From contig CAZPEV010000188.1 in NCBI GenBank assembly GCA_964585635.1, forward strand, positions 1-5,791: a stretch of 5,791 bases of DNA, in the 5' to 3' direction. Positions within the stretch are counted from its first letter, which is position 1. Each line of letters begins with the position of its first letter. The position numbers were made by a program, and so were the translations under genes. The notes below the pieces were generated by a model, which had not been told where the DNA came from, did not search any database, and was given only the letters and a program-made list of their open reading frames with translations. The stretch comes from CAZPEV01 sp964585635 (GTDB lineage Bacteria > Zixibacteria > MSB-5A5 > GN15 > JAAZOE01). Shown piece after piece: positions 1 to 5,666 of this stretch.

Positions 1-916
1 AGAGCACCAGAAAGTAAGGGAGATACGCCGGAGGAAGATTGGGCAGGGAGCAGATGATCACTCCGACCGCCAGCAGGATGCTCAGCGGAAGGCCGATATT
101 GCCGGAAAACCGTCGCACCACCATGCCGACGAGCAGGAACGCAATAATCGCTCCCGCCGCCGTGACCAGACCGAAATGGCTGACGTTCATCCCCGATACC
201 TCTGAACCCAGCACCTGCCAGTACTGATCGGCGCCTTCGTAGGAGAAATTGGCGACCAGGGATATGACAAAGATCGTGCGCAGGATCGTCAGCAGCTTCA
301 ACTGCCGAAACATGATCCCGATCGGCGCCCAGAAGCAGGGCGCATTATTGGGCAAACTCTGCTGCCTGTCGGAAATCGAAAAGAGGGAAACGATGGCGCC
401 GACCAGGCCGCCGATGGCGATCGGATAAAAGGAGATCGAAACGTTGTACGCAAACAGGTATCCGGAGGCCGACATGAAGATCACCGTCAGGCCGATGCGG
501 ATCCGACTGCGCCAGGTATAGAGGAGCGGCAGACGCCTGGCCCGCTCCGATTCCGGGATGGAATCGACCGCCAGCGCCTCGGCGGCCCCCGAGACAAACG
601 CCTCGGCCAGGCCGAAGAGAATTTCGCCGGCGATGAATCCGATCAAATCGCGAACGATGATGAAGACCACCCCGCTGGCGGAATAGAGCACAAAGCTGAT
701 AAAGACGGAAAGCTTGCGCCCATAGCGGTCGGCGAACAAACCGGTCGGAAGCTCGCCGATAAGAACCGTCGCCTCAAAGACGGCCGCCAGCAGGGCCACC
801 TGAAACAGGGTTATCTGGTAGCAGCGGAAATAGAGGACATAAATCGGCAGGATAAAGCCGCCGGCGGCGGCTAAGATCGCCTCGGTGATCAGAAATACCC
901 TGACATTGCGGGTCAT
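1..916 (-). CDS. MFS transporter, C-terminal end cut off by the window
   Basis: This is a major facilitator superfamily permease of the inner membrane. Translating leftward from the ATG at 916 gives 305 residues with no stop, so the C-terminus lies outside the window. The signature loop between helices 2 and 3 is clear: GELPTGLFADRYGRK at residues 54-68, the family's motif A. Hydrophobic segments lie at roughly 7-30, 40-62, 70-88, 91-115, 140-158, 161-180, 210-225, 245-268 and 274-291, and another starts near 297. A polar loop at 181-209 marks the usual junction of the two six-helix halves. About 100 residues should be missing compared with a normal 400-residue member. The start lies 6 bases after the ridA stop, with a weak GGCGG-type ribosome site overlapping the ridA end, so translational coupling is likely. 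The ELPTG form is common in drug-efflux-like MFS proteins, but the substrate cannot be read from the sequence. Confidence 0.9.
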   Translation of the reverse strand, partial: MTRNVRVFLITEAILAAAGGFILPIYVLYFRCYQITLFQVALLAAVFEATVLIGELPTGLFADRYGRKLSVFISFVLYSASGVVFIIVRDLIGFIAGEILFGLAEAFVSGAAEALAVDSIPESERARRLPLLYTWRSRIRIGLTVIFMSASGYLFAYNVSISFYPIAIGGLVGAIVSLFSISDRQQSLPNNAPCFWAPIGIMFRQLKLLTILRTIFVISLVANFSYEGADQYWQVLGSEVSGMNVSHFGLVTAAGAIIAFLLVGMVVRRFSGNIGLPLSILLAVGVIICSLPNLPPAYLPYFLVL

Positions 917-922
917 GGCCGC

Positions 923-1306
923 CTACAACGCCGCAATGGCGTCAATCTCGACCCTCGCCCCTTTCGGAAGCGCCGCCGCCAGTGTCGCCCGGGCCGGACA
1001 ATCCGACGCGAAGGAAGCGGCGTAAACATCATTGACCGCCCCGAAATCATTAATATCGCTTAGGTAGATGACGGTCTTGACGACCGCTCGGAAATCCCCT
1101 CCGGCAGCCGCCAGAATGGCGCCGATATTTCTCATGACCTGCTCTGTCTCCGCCCTGACTCCCCCCGGCACCAGTGTCATCGTCATCGGATTGAGGCCGA
1201 TCTGGCCGGAGATGAACAGCAATTTCACTCCTTCGATCACAATCCCCTGGCTGTAGGGACCGATTGCCTGGGGAGCATCGGCGGTGGCAATAATCCGTTT
1301 CTTCAT
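923..1306 (-). CDS. ridA: RidA-family reactive enamine/imine deaminase
   Basis: RidA (YjgF/YER057c/UK114 family) hydrolyses reactive enamine and imine intermediates, such as 2-aminoacrylate released by PLP-dependent serine/threonine dehydratases, and so protects PLP enzymes in the cytoplasm. The protein is 127 residues, the usual family length, and appears complete. Family signatures visible are APQAIGPYSQ (11-20, with Tyr18), SGQIGLNP (33-40), NIGAILAAAGG (60-70), VKTVIYLSDINDF (76-88), PAR at 104-106, whose Arg106 is the carboxylate-binding arginine of active RidA proteins, and LPKGARVEIDAIA ending with the conserved Glu120. Retention of that arginine supports true RidA activity rather than a divergent Rid subgroup. 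The ATG at 1306 is preceded by a strong AGGGAGG ribosome site 3 bases away. It lies 71 bases after the HD-GYP gene and 6 bases before the MFS gene. A very weak promoter-like pair (TTGTCT at 1353-1358, TATTCT at 1329-1334, spacer 18) could give some independent expression. Confidence 0.95.
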   Translation of the reverse strand: MKKRIIATADAPQAIGPYSQGIVIEGVKLLFISGQIGLNPMTMTLVPGGVRAETEQVMRNIGAILAAAGGDFRAVVKTVIYLSDINDFGAVNDVYAASFASDCPARATLAAALPKGARVEIDAIAAL

Positions 1307-1377
1307 GGGCCTCCCTGGTTCCGGGAAAAGAATACCACCGGGCCACAGGGTCAGACAACCAAAAAGTGCTGGGAAAG

Positions 1378-2361
1378 CTATATCTGGCCGACGTCGGTGG
1401 GGCCCATCAGAAGGGCGAATTTCTCGAGCAGGTCGCGGTCGTACAGGTCAGGAATGGAAAACATTGTCTTGAGGGCGGGAAACGTATCCACCGCTCGCTG
1501 GTAAACCCGTTCCGTGGTCATGGCGTCAAAGGTGTCGTCTATGCCGGCGATTTTGCCGAAGGGGTGGGTCTCATCCGAGCCGAGCCCCTGGGGGTAGCCT
1601 GCGCCGTTCACCCGCTCGTGATGCTGGATGATTGGCAGATACGAATCGGGGTGGATCAGGTTGGTCTCCTGCATCATTTCCAATCCCCATTGGGGATGTT
1701 TGCGGATCAACTCCATTTCCCAGGGGCTGAGGGTGGTGGCCTTGTTGAGAATACGGTCGGAAATCCTGGTCTTGCCGACGTCATGCAGCAGGGCGCCGGT
1801 GCCCAGATGATTTAGGAGTTCTTCGTCGGTGTATCCCAGAAAACGGGCAAACGCCACCGAGAAGGTGCAAACGTTGACCGAATGGGTGTAGGTGTAGTAA
1901 TCGAACGACATCACGCGCAACAGGTTGTGGAAGGCCTCCTGGCCGCGTAGAATATAGGTGACTTCCGATTCCACCATCGTCTGGCTGCGACGGATGTTTT
2001 CCCCCAGGGTCGGATTGTCCAGCACCTCCTTGATCAACAACTTGGTGCTGTCGTAGACGATTCCGGCTTTGGTCTGCTCGGGGATTTCTTTGTCCCGAAT
2101 GATTTCATGGATATTGGCTTCGATGTAAATCTGATACCGGCCCTGCTCGGCGCCCGAGACATATAACTTCTTGACGTTGTTGTCCAGCAACGCGGCCCGG
2201 GTCTTCTCGGTGAATGGCAGATCAGCCGCCCGATAGAGGACCATGTCGTTCTCGACCCGCAGGTACAGATCGAAATCGACGATGGTGTCTATACGCAACG
2301 CCTCCAGATAGATCGGGAGGAAGGCGCCGACTGCCGTCTCCGTCTTGCTGATTGAAGCCAT
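1378..2361 (-). CDS. HD-GYP domain protein, probable cyclic-di-GMP phosphodiesterase
   Basis: This is a 327-residue soluble protein with a C-terminal HD-GYP domain, a metal-dependent family that hydrolyses cyclic-di-GMP. Visible motifs are His160 (THSVNV), the HD pair His193-Asp194 in GALLHDVGK, His222 in RKHPQWG, His247-His248-Glu249, the GYP triplet at 255-257 in NGAGYPQG, and Asp276 in GIDDTFDAMTTERVY. These match the expected metal ligands in order and spacing. The glutamate that in trinuclear members lies four residues before the first histidine is Tyr156 here, so a two-metal site is more likely (inference). Residues 15-150 form a mixed domain (FDLYLRVENDMVLYR, then a long helical linker) of the kind often found ahead of HD-GYP domains in stand-alone enzymes. 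There is no receiver domain or membrane segment. The start at 2361 has only a weak AAAAGG site 2 bases away, and no closer alternative exists before Met40. The gene follows a terminator, so it probably begins a new transcript leading into ridA. Confidence 0.93.
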   Translation of the reverse strand: MASISKTETAVGAFLPIYLEALRIDTIVDFDLYLRVENDMVLYRAADLPFTEKTRAALLDNNVKKLYVSGAEQGRYQIYIEANIHEIIRDKEIPEQTKAGIVYDSTKLLIKEVLDNPTLGENIRRSQTMVESEVTYILRGQEAFHNLLRVMSFDYYTYTHSVNVCTFSVAFARFLGYTDEELLNHLGTGALLHDVGKTRISDRILNKATTLSPWEMELIRKHPQWGLEMMQETNLIHPDSYLPIIQHHERVNGAGYPQGLGSDETHPFGKIAGIDDTFDAMTTERVYQRAVDTFPALKTMFSIPDLYDRDLLEKFALLMGPTDVGQI

Positions 2362-2388
2362 AACCTTTTGAGAAACCCTGTTTCTGTT

Positions 2389-2419
2389 ATTATCGGAAGG
2401 TTCCTTCGATCATTGACAA
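2389..2419 (-). promoter_or_regulatory. candidate promoter of the HD-GYP / ridA / MFS unit
   Basis: On the minus strand, TTGTCA (2414-2419) and GATAAT (2389-2394) are each one base from the sigma-70 consensus. The spacer is 19 bases, slightly long. Transcription would start near 2382, about 20 bases before the HD-GYP start codon. The spacer holds a small dyad, GAAGG at 2396-2400 and CCTTC at 2403-2407, which could be an operator. A promoter is needed here because a terminator closes the upstream gene, but the exact site is inference. Confidence 0.4.
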
Positions 2420-2420
2420 G

Positions 2421-2455
2421 AAAAAACCTGCCCAGGAGGAGGAGGCAGGTTTTTT
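2421..2455 (-). terminator. rho-independent terminator after the 206-residue gene
   Basis: A perfect 12-bp inverted repeat pairs AAAAAACCTGCC (2421-2432) with GGCAGGTTTTTT (2444-2455) around an 11-base purine-rich loop. Read leftward, the GC part of the stem is followed by six T, the classic intrinsic terminator layout. It starts 37 bases beyond the stop of the hypothetical gene. The A/T symmetry means it could also work in the other direction, but no plus-strand gene needs it. Confidence 0.9.
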
Positions 2456-2492
2456 CAAGGGGAAGAACAAATAACAGACAATGTTTGCGCAA

Positions 2493-3113
2493 TCAAACCC
2501 CGTAACTTTTCACCAGCATCAGCACCGACTGCAGTGATCCGGTGATGTTCTGAAGGACGCGGGAATACCGCTTGAGCAGTTCGCTGTACTGCCAGCGCAT
2601 CTTGAAGGCCTCCTCCGGAAAGTCAAACAGCTCCAGCAGCGTCTTCTTGTAGATTTCATCGATATACCGAATCACATAATAGACATTTTCAGGGACCCGT
2701 TCCTCGGCCACCAGCCCTTTGGCCAGCCGGTCGCGATAGATTTCCACCTTCTCCAACACGACCGTCCCGAAACACCAGGGAGTCATTACCACCCCGAAGT
2801 TGGAACCGTCGGTATAGAAGGTTCGGATATTCTTGGCAACCAATTGCAGGATCAACAGGTAGGCGGTATAGAAGGCTCTCGACTCATTCCATTCCTTGCC
2901 CAAAGACCGCAGCTTTTCCTCGACCCGTCCCAGTTCCGCCATGCACCGCCCGTAGCTAGACTCCAGAAAGCGATAGTAATCCTCGAAATAGACTTTCACG
3001 TTCTCGGAGATAGTCAGGATGTAAAAACCTCCTTCGTCGTACTTGACCTTCGGCTCAAGAGTCCCCTTGAGTTTGTCCTCGGTGAAGCCGCGCTTGTAGT
3101 TGTCGTCCAGCAT
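2493..3113 (-). CDS. hypothetical protein, helix-rich, Tyr-rich, 206 residues
   Basis: I do not recognise this family. The protein has no signal peptide, no convincing membrane helix and no cofactor or nucleotide-binding motif. Residues 24-44 look like a short beta pair (VKYDEGGFYILTISENVKVYF begins the folded part). The rest is mostly amphipathic helix: 43-78 (charged, possibly coiled-coil around VEEKLRSLGKEW), 79-100, 117-138, 143-165 and 168-203. Tyrosine is unusually frequent (about 18 of 206), and only two cysteines are present (57 and 114). A central motif, YTDGSNFGVVMTPWCFG at 100-116, is the most likely conserved or functional segment. The ATG at 3113 is preferred over an in-frame GTG at 3140 because AAAGGAG lies 5 bases upstream of the ATG. 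The gene sits alone between two strong terminators, so it is probably monocistronic. That it is a real gene is well supported by its ribosome site, terminator and composition. A cytoplasmic regulatory or scaffold role is only a guess. Confidence 0.8.
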   Translation of the reverse strand: MLDDNYKRGFTEDKLKGTLEPKVKYDEGGFYILTISENVKVYFEDYYRFLESSYGRCMAELGRVEEKLRSLGKEWNESRAFYTAYLLILQLVAKNIRTFYTDGSNFGVVMTPWCFGTVVLEKVEIYRDRLAKGLVAEERVPENVYYVIRYIDEIYKKTLLELFDFPEEAFKMRWQYSELLKRYSRVLQNITGSLQSVLMLVKSYGV

Positions 3114-3400
3114 CGCTTCTCCTTTGGCAAGTCCGTTCACAAGATCGATTGAGCAAATGATATGCCCCGCCCCCGATATCCTGAAAGAGGATCGAAAGTG
3201 GGGGAACCACTCCCCATCGCAAGCGCTAACTCATTGCAAATGATACGGTTCCCATCGTTTATCAAAGCGGGGGTAACTATATGAATATATGCGCAAACGA
3301 ATTCAACATGTGCAGGGCATGAACCTGGCTGCAGGATGCCGATCAGGCGGACGTGACTGAGGCCGGCCAGGATCATATCGCCCGGGGCAGCCCCCAAAAA
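3114..3400 (-). other. 287-base spacer with possible promoters for the 206-residue gene
   Basis: No gene is supported here. Two weak sigma-70-like pairs face the gene. The nearer has TTTCAG (3181-3186) and TATCAT (3157-3162) with an 18-base spacer. The farther has TTGAAT (3301-3306) and TATAGT (3276-3281) with a 19-base spacer. The 10-base word TATCATTTGC occurs twice on the minus strand (3153-3162 and 3236-3245), overlapping the nearer -10. A short hairpin pairs GGGGA (3201-3205) with TCCCC (3211-3215). An apparent 99-residue reading frame crossing this spacer runs through the neighbouring terminator and has no gene-like protein sequence. Confidence 0.4.
3119..3125 (-). promoter_or_regulatory. 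ribosome binding site that sets the start of the 206-residue gene
   Basis: On the minus strand AAAGGAG lies 5 bases (AAGCG) before the ATG at 3113, an ideal Shine-Dalgarno placement. The alternative in-frame GTG at 3140 would put this site inside the coding region and has no comparable site of its own. Confidence 0.85.
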
Positions 3401-3433
3401 CACAAAACCCCGCCCAAAGGGCGGGGTTTTGTG
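3401..3433 (-). terminator. strong rho-independent terminator after the barrel gene
   Basis: A perfect 15-bp inverted repeat, CACAAAACCCCGCCC (3401-3415) against GGGCGGGGTTTTGTG (3419-3433), has a 3-base loop. Read leftward, the GC-rich stem runs into TTTTGTG and then TTTTT (3396-3400). It begins 21 bases after the barrel gene stop, which fits termination of an abundantly transcribed outer-membrane gene. The symmetry would also give a T-tract on the plus strand. Confidence 0.93.
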
Positions 3434-3454
3434 CATTCAGCTTGCGGAAACGAA

Positions 3455-4723
3455 TTAGAAGTTGTACAGCAACGAAACCTTGCCGGCCACGCCCTCATAG
3501 CGGTAATCGGTGGCATTGCCGGTGATGAAATACGGGCCATTGATCAAGAATTCCGGATCCAGGAGGGCATCGATGCTCAGTTTGCCCCAGTGGAAGCCGC
3601 CACCCAGGTAAGTCTGGGTCTCGACATAGCTGCTCCGGTCATCGTCAAGGTAGTAGGTGGACGTGTATTTATCCCGCCACCACTTGGTATACACACCGGC
3701 GCGGAAATCCATCCAGCTAAGGACCTTGGCATCCAGACCGAGTTTGAAGTACGGCAGCATCAGGTCGGTCCATTTCTCATCATGGACCGTATCCGTGGCC
3801 TGGGCGCCCTTGTACTCGTACTTCTCTGTGCACATTTCAAAACCAACATCGCCTGCCAGAAGGACATCCTCTTCGGCCTCATAATTCATGCCCAAGCCGA
3901 GATTGAAGGTTAAGTCCTTGTCAGTCTCAGTAAAATCAAGATCTGGGCCGTCGTAAGCATCCAGACCTTCCTTGACATAGCTGACCGTGGCATGGGGAAC
4001 CAGCACGTACTTGCCCATCGGGTTCATCCAGTACCGGCCCGACAATGAAAAATCCATGTTTCCTTTCGGCTTGACAACATCGGTGACCCCGACGGTGGAA
4101 CTGTACCAATCGGTAATCTTCCAGGTCACCAAGCCGAGGGTAACCGCCAGATCGAGCTTCTTCTGGAGCGGGGAGATGCCAAGGCTGATCTCGTAGCGGC
4201 TCAGCGACTGCTTCCCGTTGTAGACGGTGTCGGCACCGGGGTCCTTATTCTCGTTGCTGTTGTTGAAATAGTTGAACCTGATCCCGAACGGGATTTCGCC
4301 CAGATTGCGGCCGTACAGGAGATTGATCCGGTTGTTGGTGTAGAAATCCGAGGGACCGTCTTTGTCATAGTAATTCAGGTATTCATAGAGAAGACTGGGG
4401 ATGTACGGCTCGGCCGAGAAGTAGGCACCGAGCACCCACGGATAGTCGGACCCTTCGCCAAAGGCCATGTTACCGCCGACCTTGTACATGTCGTAGTCTT
4501 CCTGGGCATTCTTGGGATAGTAGTAGTTATCGTAATTATACCCGATCTCAGCCAGGAACAACTTGGGGTAGTAGTTAACGGTCGAGGGGAACATGAAAAT
4601 GTTGGCGTCGTCCTTGACCACCATGTTCATCTCGCCCATGGTCAGGACGCGCGTGTCGGTGGCATAGACCATGCCGCCGATCAGCACAGCAAACAGAACG
4701 GTGATTGTTAACAGTTTCTTCAT
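3455..4723 (-). CDS. outer-membrane beta-barrel protein (porin-like) with signal peptide
   Basis: This is a complete 422-residue exported protein. Residues 1-21 form a textbook Sec signal peptide: MKK, a hydrophobic core, and a signal peptidase I site after VYA at 19-21. The mature part is rich in Tyr, Gly, Asp and aromatic residues in alternating beta-strand patterns, for example VLGAYFSAEPYI (97-108), FGIRFNYF (146-153), FNLGLGMNYEA (273-283), PYFKLGLDAKV (324-334), MDFRAGVYTKWW (338-349) and QTYLGGGFHWG (370-380). Acidic, turn-rich stretches between them suit surface loops. The chain ends VAGKVSLLYNF, an amphipathic last strand with the C-terminal Phe recognised by the BAM assembly machinery. 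The conserved-looking N-terminus TDTRVLTMGEMN then DDANIFMFPSTVNYYP (22-53) may plug the barrel or face the periplasm. The substrate is unknown, and a structural or adhesin role is possible. The ATG at 4723 is preceded by AAAGGA with a 6-base gap and a good promoter. The gene is flanked by a terminator, so it is likely transcribed alone. Confidence 0.9.
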   Translation of the reverse strand: MKKLLTITVLFAVLIGGMVYATDTRVLTMGEMNMVVKDDANIFMFPSTVNYYPKLFLAEIGYNYDNYYYPKNAQEDYDMYKVGGNMAFGEGSDYPWVLGAYFSAEPYIPSLLYEYLNYYDKDGPSDFYTNNRINLLYGRNLGEIPFGIRFNYFNNSNENKDPGADTVYNGKQSLSRYEISLGISPLQKKLDLAVTLGLVTWKITDWYSSTVGVTDVVKPKGNMDFSLSGRYWMNPMGKYVLVPHATVSYVKEGLDAYDGPDLDFTETDKDLTFNLGLGMNYEAEEDVLLAGDVGFEMCTEKYEYKGAQATDTVHDEKWTDLMLPYFKLGLDAKVLSWMDFRAGVYTKWWRDKYTSTYYLDDDRSSYVETQTYLGGGFHWGKLSIDALLDPEFLINGPYFITGNATDYRYEGVAGKVSLLYNF

Positions 4724-4753
4724 CGCTCATCCTTTTGTTTGAAGTTTACTGCC

Positions 4754-4781
4754 CTTATGTTACTCTTACATTTATTGTCAA
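4754..4781 (-). promoter_or_regulatory. promoter of the barrel gene
   Basis: On the minus strand a perfect -35 hexamer, TTGACA (4776-4781), is followed after 16 bases by CATAAG (4754-4759), which matches four of six positions of TATAAT. The predicted transcript starts near 4747 and has a leader of roughly 23 bases containing the AAAGGA ribosome site. The AT-rich character stands out from the GC-rich flank. Confidence 0.6.
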
Positions 4782-4866
4782 CGTTTTCGTTTCTTCCACG
4801 TCTTTCAATTGGGGAGGCAAGCCCATGGCATGGGGCACTGCTTTCGCTCCTCCCTGAGGCCTGTCC

Positions 4867-4882
4867 GCCGGCCGACGCCGGC
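4867..4882. repeat. GC-rich palindromic hairpin
   Basis: GCCGGC at 4867-4872 and GCCGGC at 4877-4882 can pair around the loop CGAC, giving a very stable 6-bp stem. A further AGGC (4857-4860) and GCCT, just to the right, could extend it across unpaired bases. No T-tract follows on either strand, so it is not a standard terminator. Confidence 0.5.
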
Positions 4883-4990
4883 CGTCCAAGCCTTGTCCTT
4901 TTCGGTCCCTGATGTTACCTGTCAGTTCCTTGTGCCTATAACCTTCAAGTTGAACGGTATTTAAACGATGACCCATATTTGACGCAACAA

Positions 4991-5007
4991 AAAAATAATA
5001 TATTTTT
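4991..5007. repeat. AT-only inverted repeat
   Basis: AAAAATA (4991-4997) and TATTTTT (5001-5007) are perfect inverted copies around ATA, inside a run of about 20 A/T bases flanked by GC-rich DNA. It could be a bent-DNA, UP-like or protein-binding element. Its distance (about 270 bases) from the barrel gene makes a direct promoter role unlikely. Confidence 0.4.
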
Positions 5008-5296
5008 GCAGGGCAGCCCTTTTCTCCTTGACAAATTCTTCAACATCGCTTCCATCCCCGCCCCCGAGGGAAGTCCTTCCTCATGACAATGGCCCGGTCG
5101 CCGCCATATACTCGAAGGCCCCGGTTACAGAATGTTGACAAGATTTCCGTCTCAGCTCCCTTCGGGAAACGTGTTCACGCCGGAAAGACTCGGCCGGAGA
5201 CAATGGCATACGGCCATAGGGCAAGCCCCGGTCGGTGCCATTCCAGCGCGATCGCCACGTCACCCCGATTCGGCCTTGCCTTATCGGGATTCCCCG

Positions 5297-5448
5297 CCAT
5301 AAGGGTTCCGGGGGTACGTCCTAAGAAAATCCAATCTCATATATGATTCCCGAAGTTCCGACGCTTCGGCCGCGGGCGACAGCAGCAGGTCCCTGCCCGC
5401 CACAAAAACGCCGAGTGCGCCCAACTTACAGACGAGTAACCCTTATGG
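5297..5448. repeat. 11-base inverted repeat pair bounding a 152-base segment
   Basis: CCATAAGGGTT (5297-5307) recurs in inverted form as AACCCTTATGG (5438-5448). The outward flanks are also similar if three bases are allowed as an insertion (CGC versus CGCCAC). No target-site duplication is seen. A miniature inverted-repeat element is possible, but an 11-base pair could arise by chance in 1 kb. Confidence 0.25.
5350..5400. repeat. two adjacent potential hairpins
   Basis: CCGAAG (5350-5355) pairs with CTTCGG (5364-5369) around 8 bases. Two bases on, GCGGGC (5372-5377) pairs with GCCCGC (5395-5400) around 17 bases. The second loop contains a competing small stem, GCAGG (5385-5389) with CCTGC (5392-5396). 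Neither hairpin is followed by a T-tract. Confidence 0.4.
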
Positions 5449-5456
5449 GTGGCGTC

Positions 5457-5474
5457 CCCAAGCGCCGGCTTGGG
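5457..5474. repeat. 7-bp perfect hairpin
   Basis: CCCAAGC (5457-5463) and GCTTGGG (5468-5474) pair perfectly around GCCG. It lies 24 bases before the tandem 14-base repeat and could belong to the same element. Confidence 0.45.
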
Positions 5475-5498
5475 AGTCGAAGGATGATACAAACCCAG

Positions 5499-5537
5499 GA
5501 CATGGGTAACAGTTTGGACTCACGACATGGGTTACAG
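5499..5537. repeat. tandem 14-base repeat, candidate solitary insertion-sequence end
   Basis: GACATGGGTAACAG (5499-5512) and GACATGGGTTACAG (5524-5537) differ at one base and are exactly 25 bases apart. Spaced, near-identical direct repeats with an ACATGGGTnACAG core are reminiscent of the terminal or subterminal transposase-binding repeats I associate with IS481/IS3-like elements (from memory, not searched). The first copy is preceded by ACCCA (5493-5497), which can pair with its own TGGGT (5503-5507). No transposase reading frame is present within at least 250 bases on either side, and no inverted partner copy was found in the window. It is therefore an orphan end, a miniature derivative, or a two-site protein-binding region. 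Confidence 0.45.
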
Positions 5538-5552
5538 GTATTTCGTGCGCGG

Positions 5553-5581
5553 TCCGCCTGCGGCGGATCCCCGTCCGCCGC
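5553..5581. repeat. overlapping, mutually exclusive GC-rich hairpins
   Basis: TCCGCC (5553-5558) pairs with GGCGGA (5562-5567) around TGC. The same right arm, extended as GCGGCGGA (5560-5567), can instead pair with TCCGCCGC (5574-5581) around TCCCCG. The two folds cannot form together. Short TCCGCC/GGCGGA palindromes are a common form of dispersed intergenic repeat, so this may be one copy of such a family. Confidence 0.5.
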
Positions 5582-5640
5582 GAAAAGATGCCCCCGCCCA
5601 TTCCGCTACAGCATCGATGGTGAATGCGACTCCGCCCCCT

Positions 5641-5666
5641 ATTATAGGATGAACAAGCTCAGTCAA
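5641..5666 (-). promoter_or_regulatory. promoter-like pair facing the structured non-coding region
   Basis: On the minus strand a perfect TATAAT (5641-5646) lies 14 bases after TTGACT (5661-5666), five of six for the -35. The hexamers are good but the spacer is shorter than the 16-18 bases normally tolerated, so activity is doubtful. If active it would transcribe leftward through the hairpin cluster at 5350-5581. Confidence 0.25.

Noticed and set aside
39..227. 62-residue plus-strand frame opposite the MFS gene
   Set aside because: It is a shadow of the MFS coding frame, which is continuous from 916 to the window edge.
1366..1815. 149-residue plus-strand frame opposite the HD-GYP gene
   Set aside because: It is the antisense shadow of strongly conserved HD-GYP coding sequence and has no family resemblance.
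3137..3436. 99-residue minus-strand reading frame between the barrel and orphan genes
   Set aside because: It begins inside the perfect terminator hairpin, overlaps the promoter spacer, has no ribosome site and has no protein-like pattern.
3353..3913. 186-residue plus-strand frame opposite the barrel gene
   Set aside because: It runs through the terminator and then antisense to the barrel coding region, so it is a composition artefact.
4821..4836. CCCATG-G-CATGGG palindrome as a terminator or operator
   Set aside because: The realistic stem is only 4 bp with a 5-base loop and no T-tract, which is too weak to call.
4755..4976. 73-residue minus-strand frame just upstream of the barrel gene
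   Set aside because: It overlaps the barrel promoter, is rich in Arg, Gly and Pro, and has no ribosome site or recognisable motif.
5018..5055. TTGACA on the plus strand near 5029 as a promoter
   Set aside because: No acceptable -10 element lies 16-18 bases downstream and no plus-strand gene follows.
5081..5346. Overlapping 60- and 87-residue frames on opposite strands
   Set aside because: Both are short, mutually antisense, low in gene-like signals and unlike any known protein. Neither looks like a transposase fragment.
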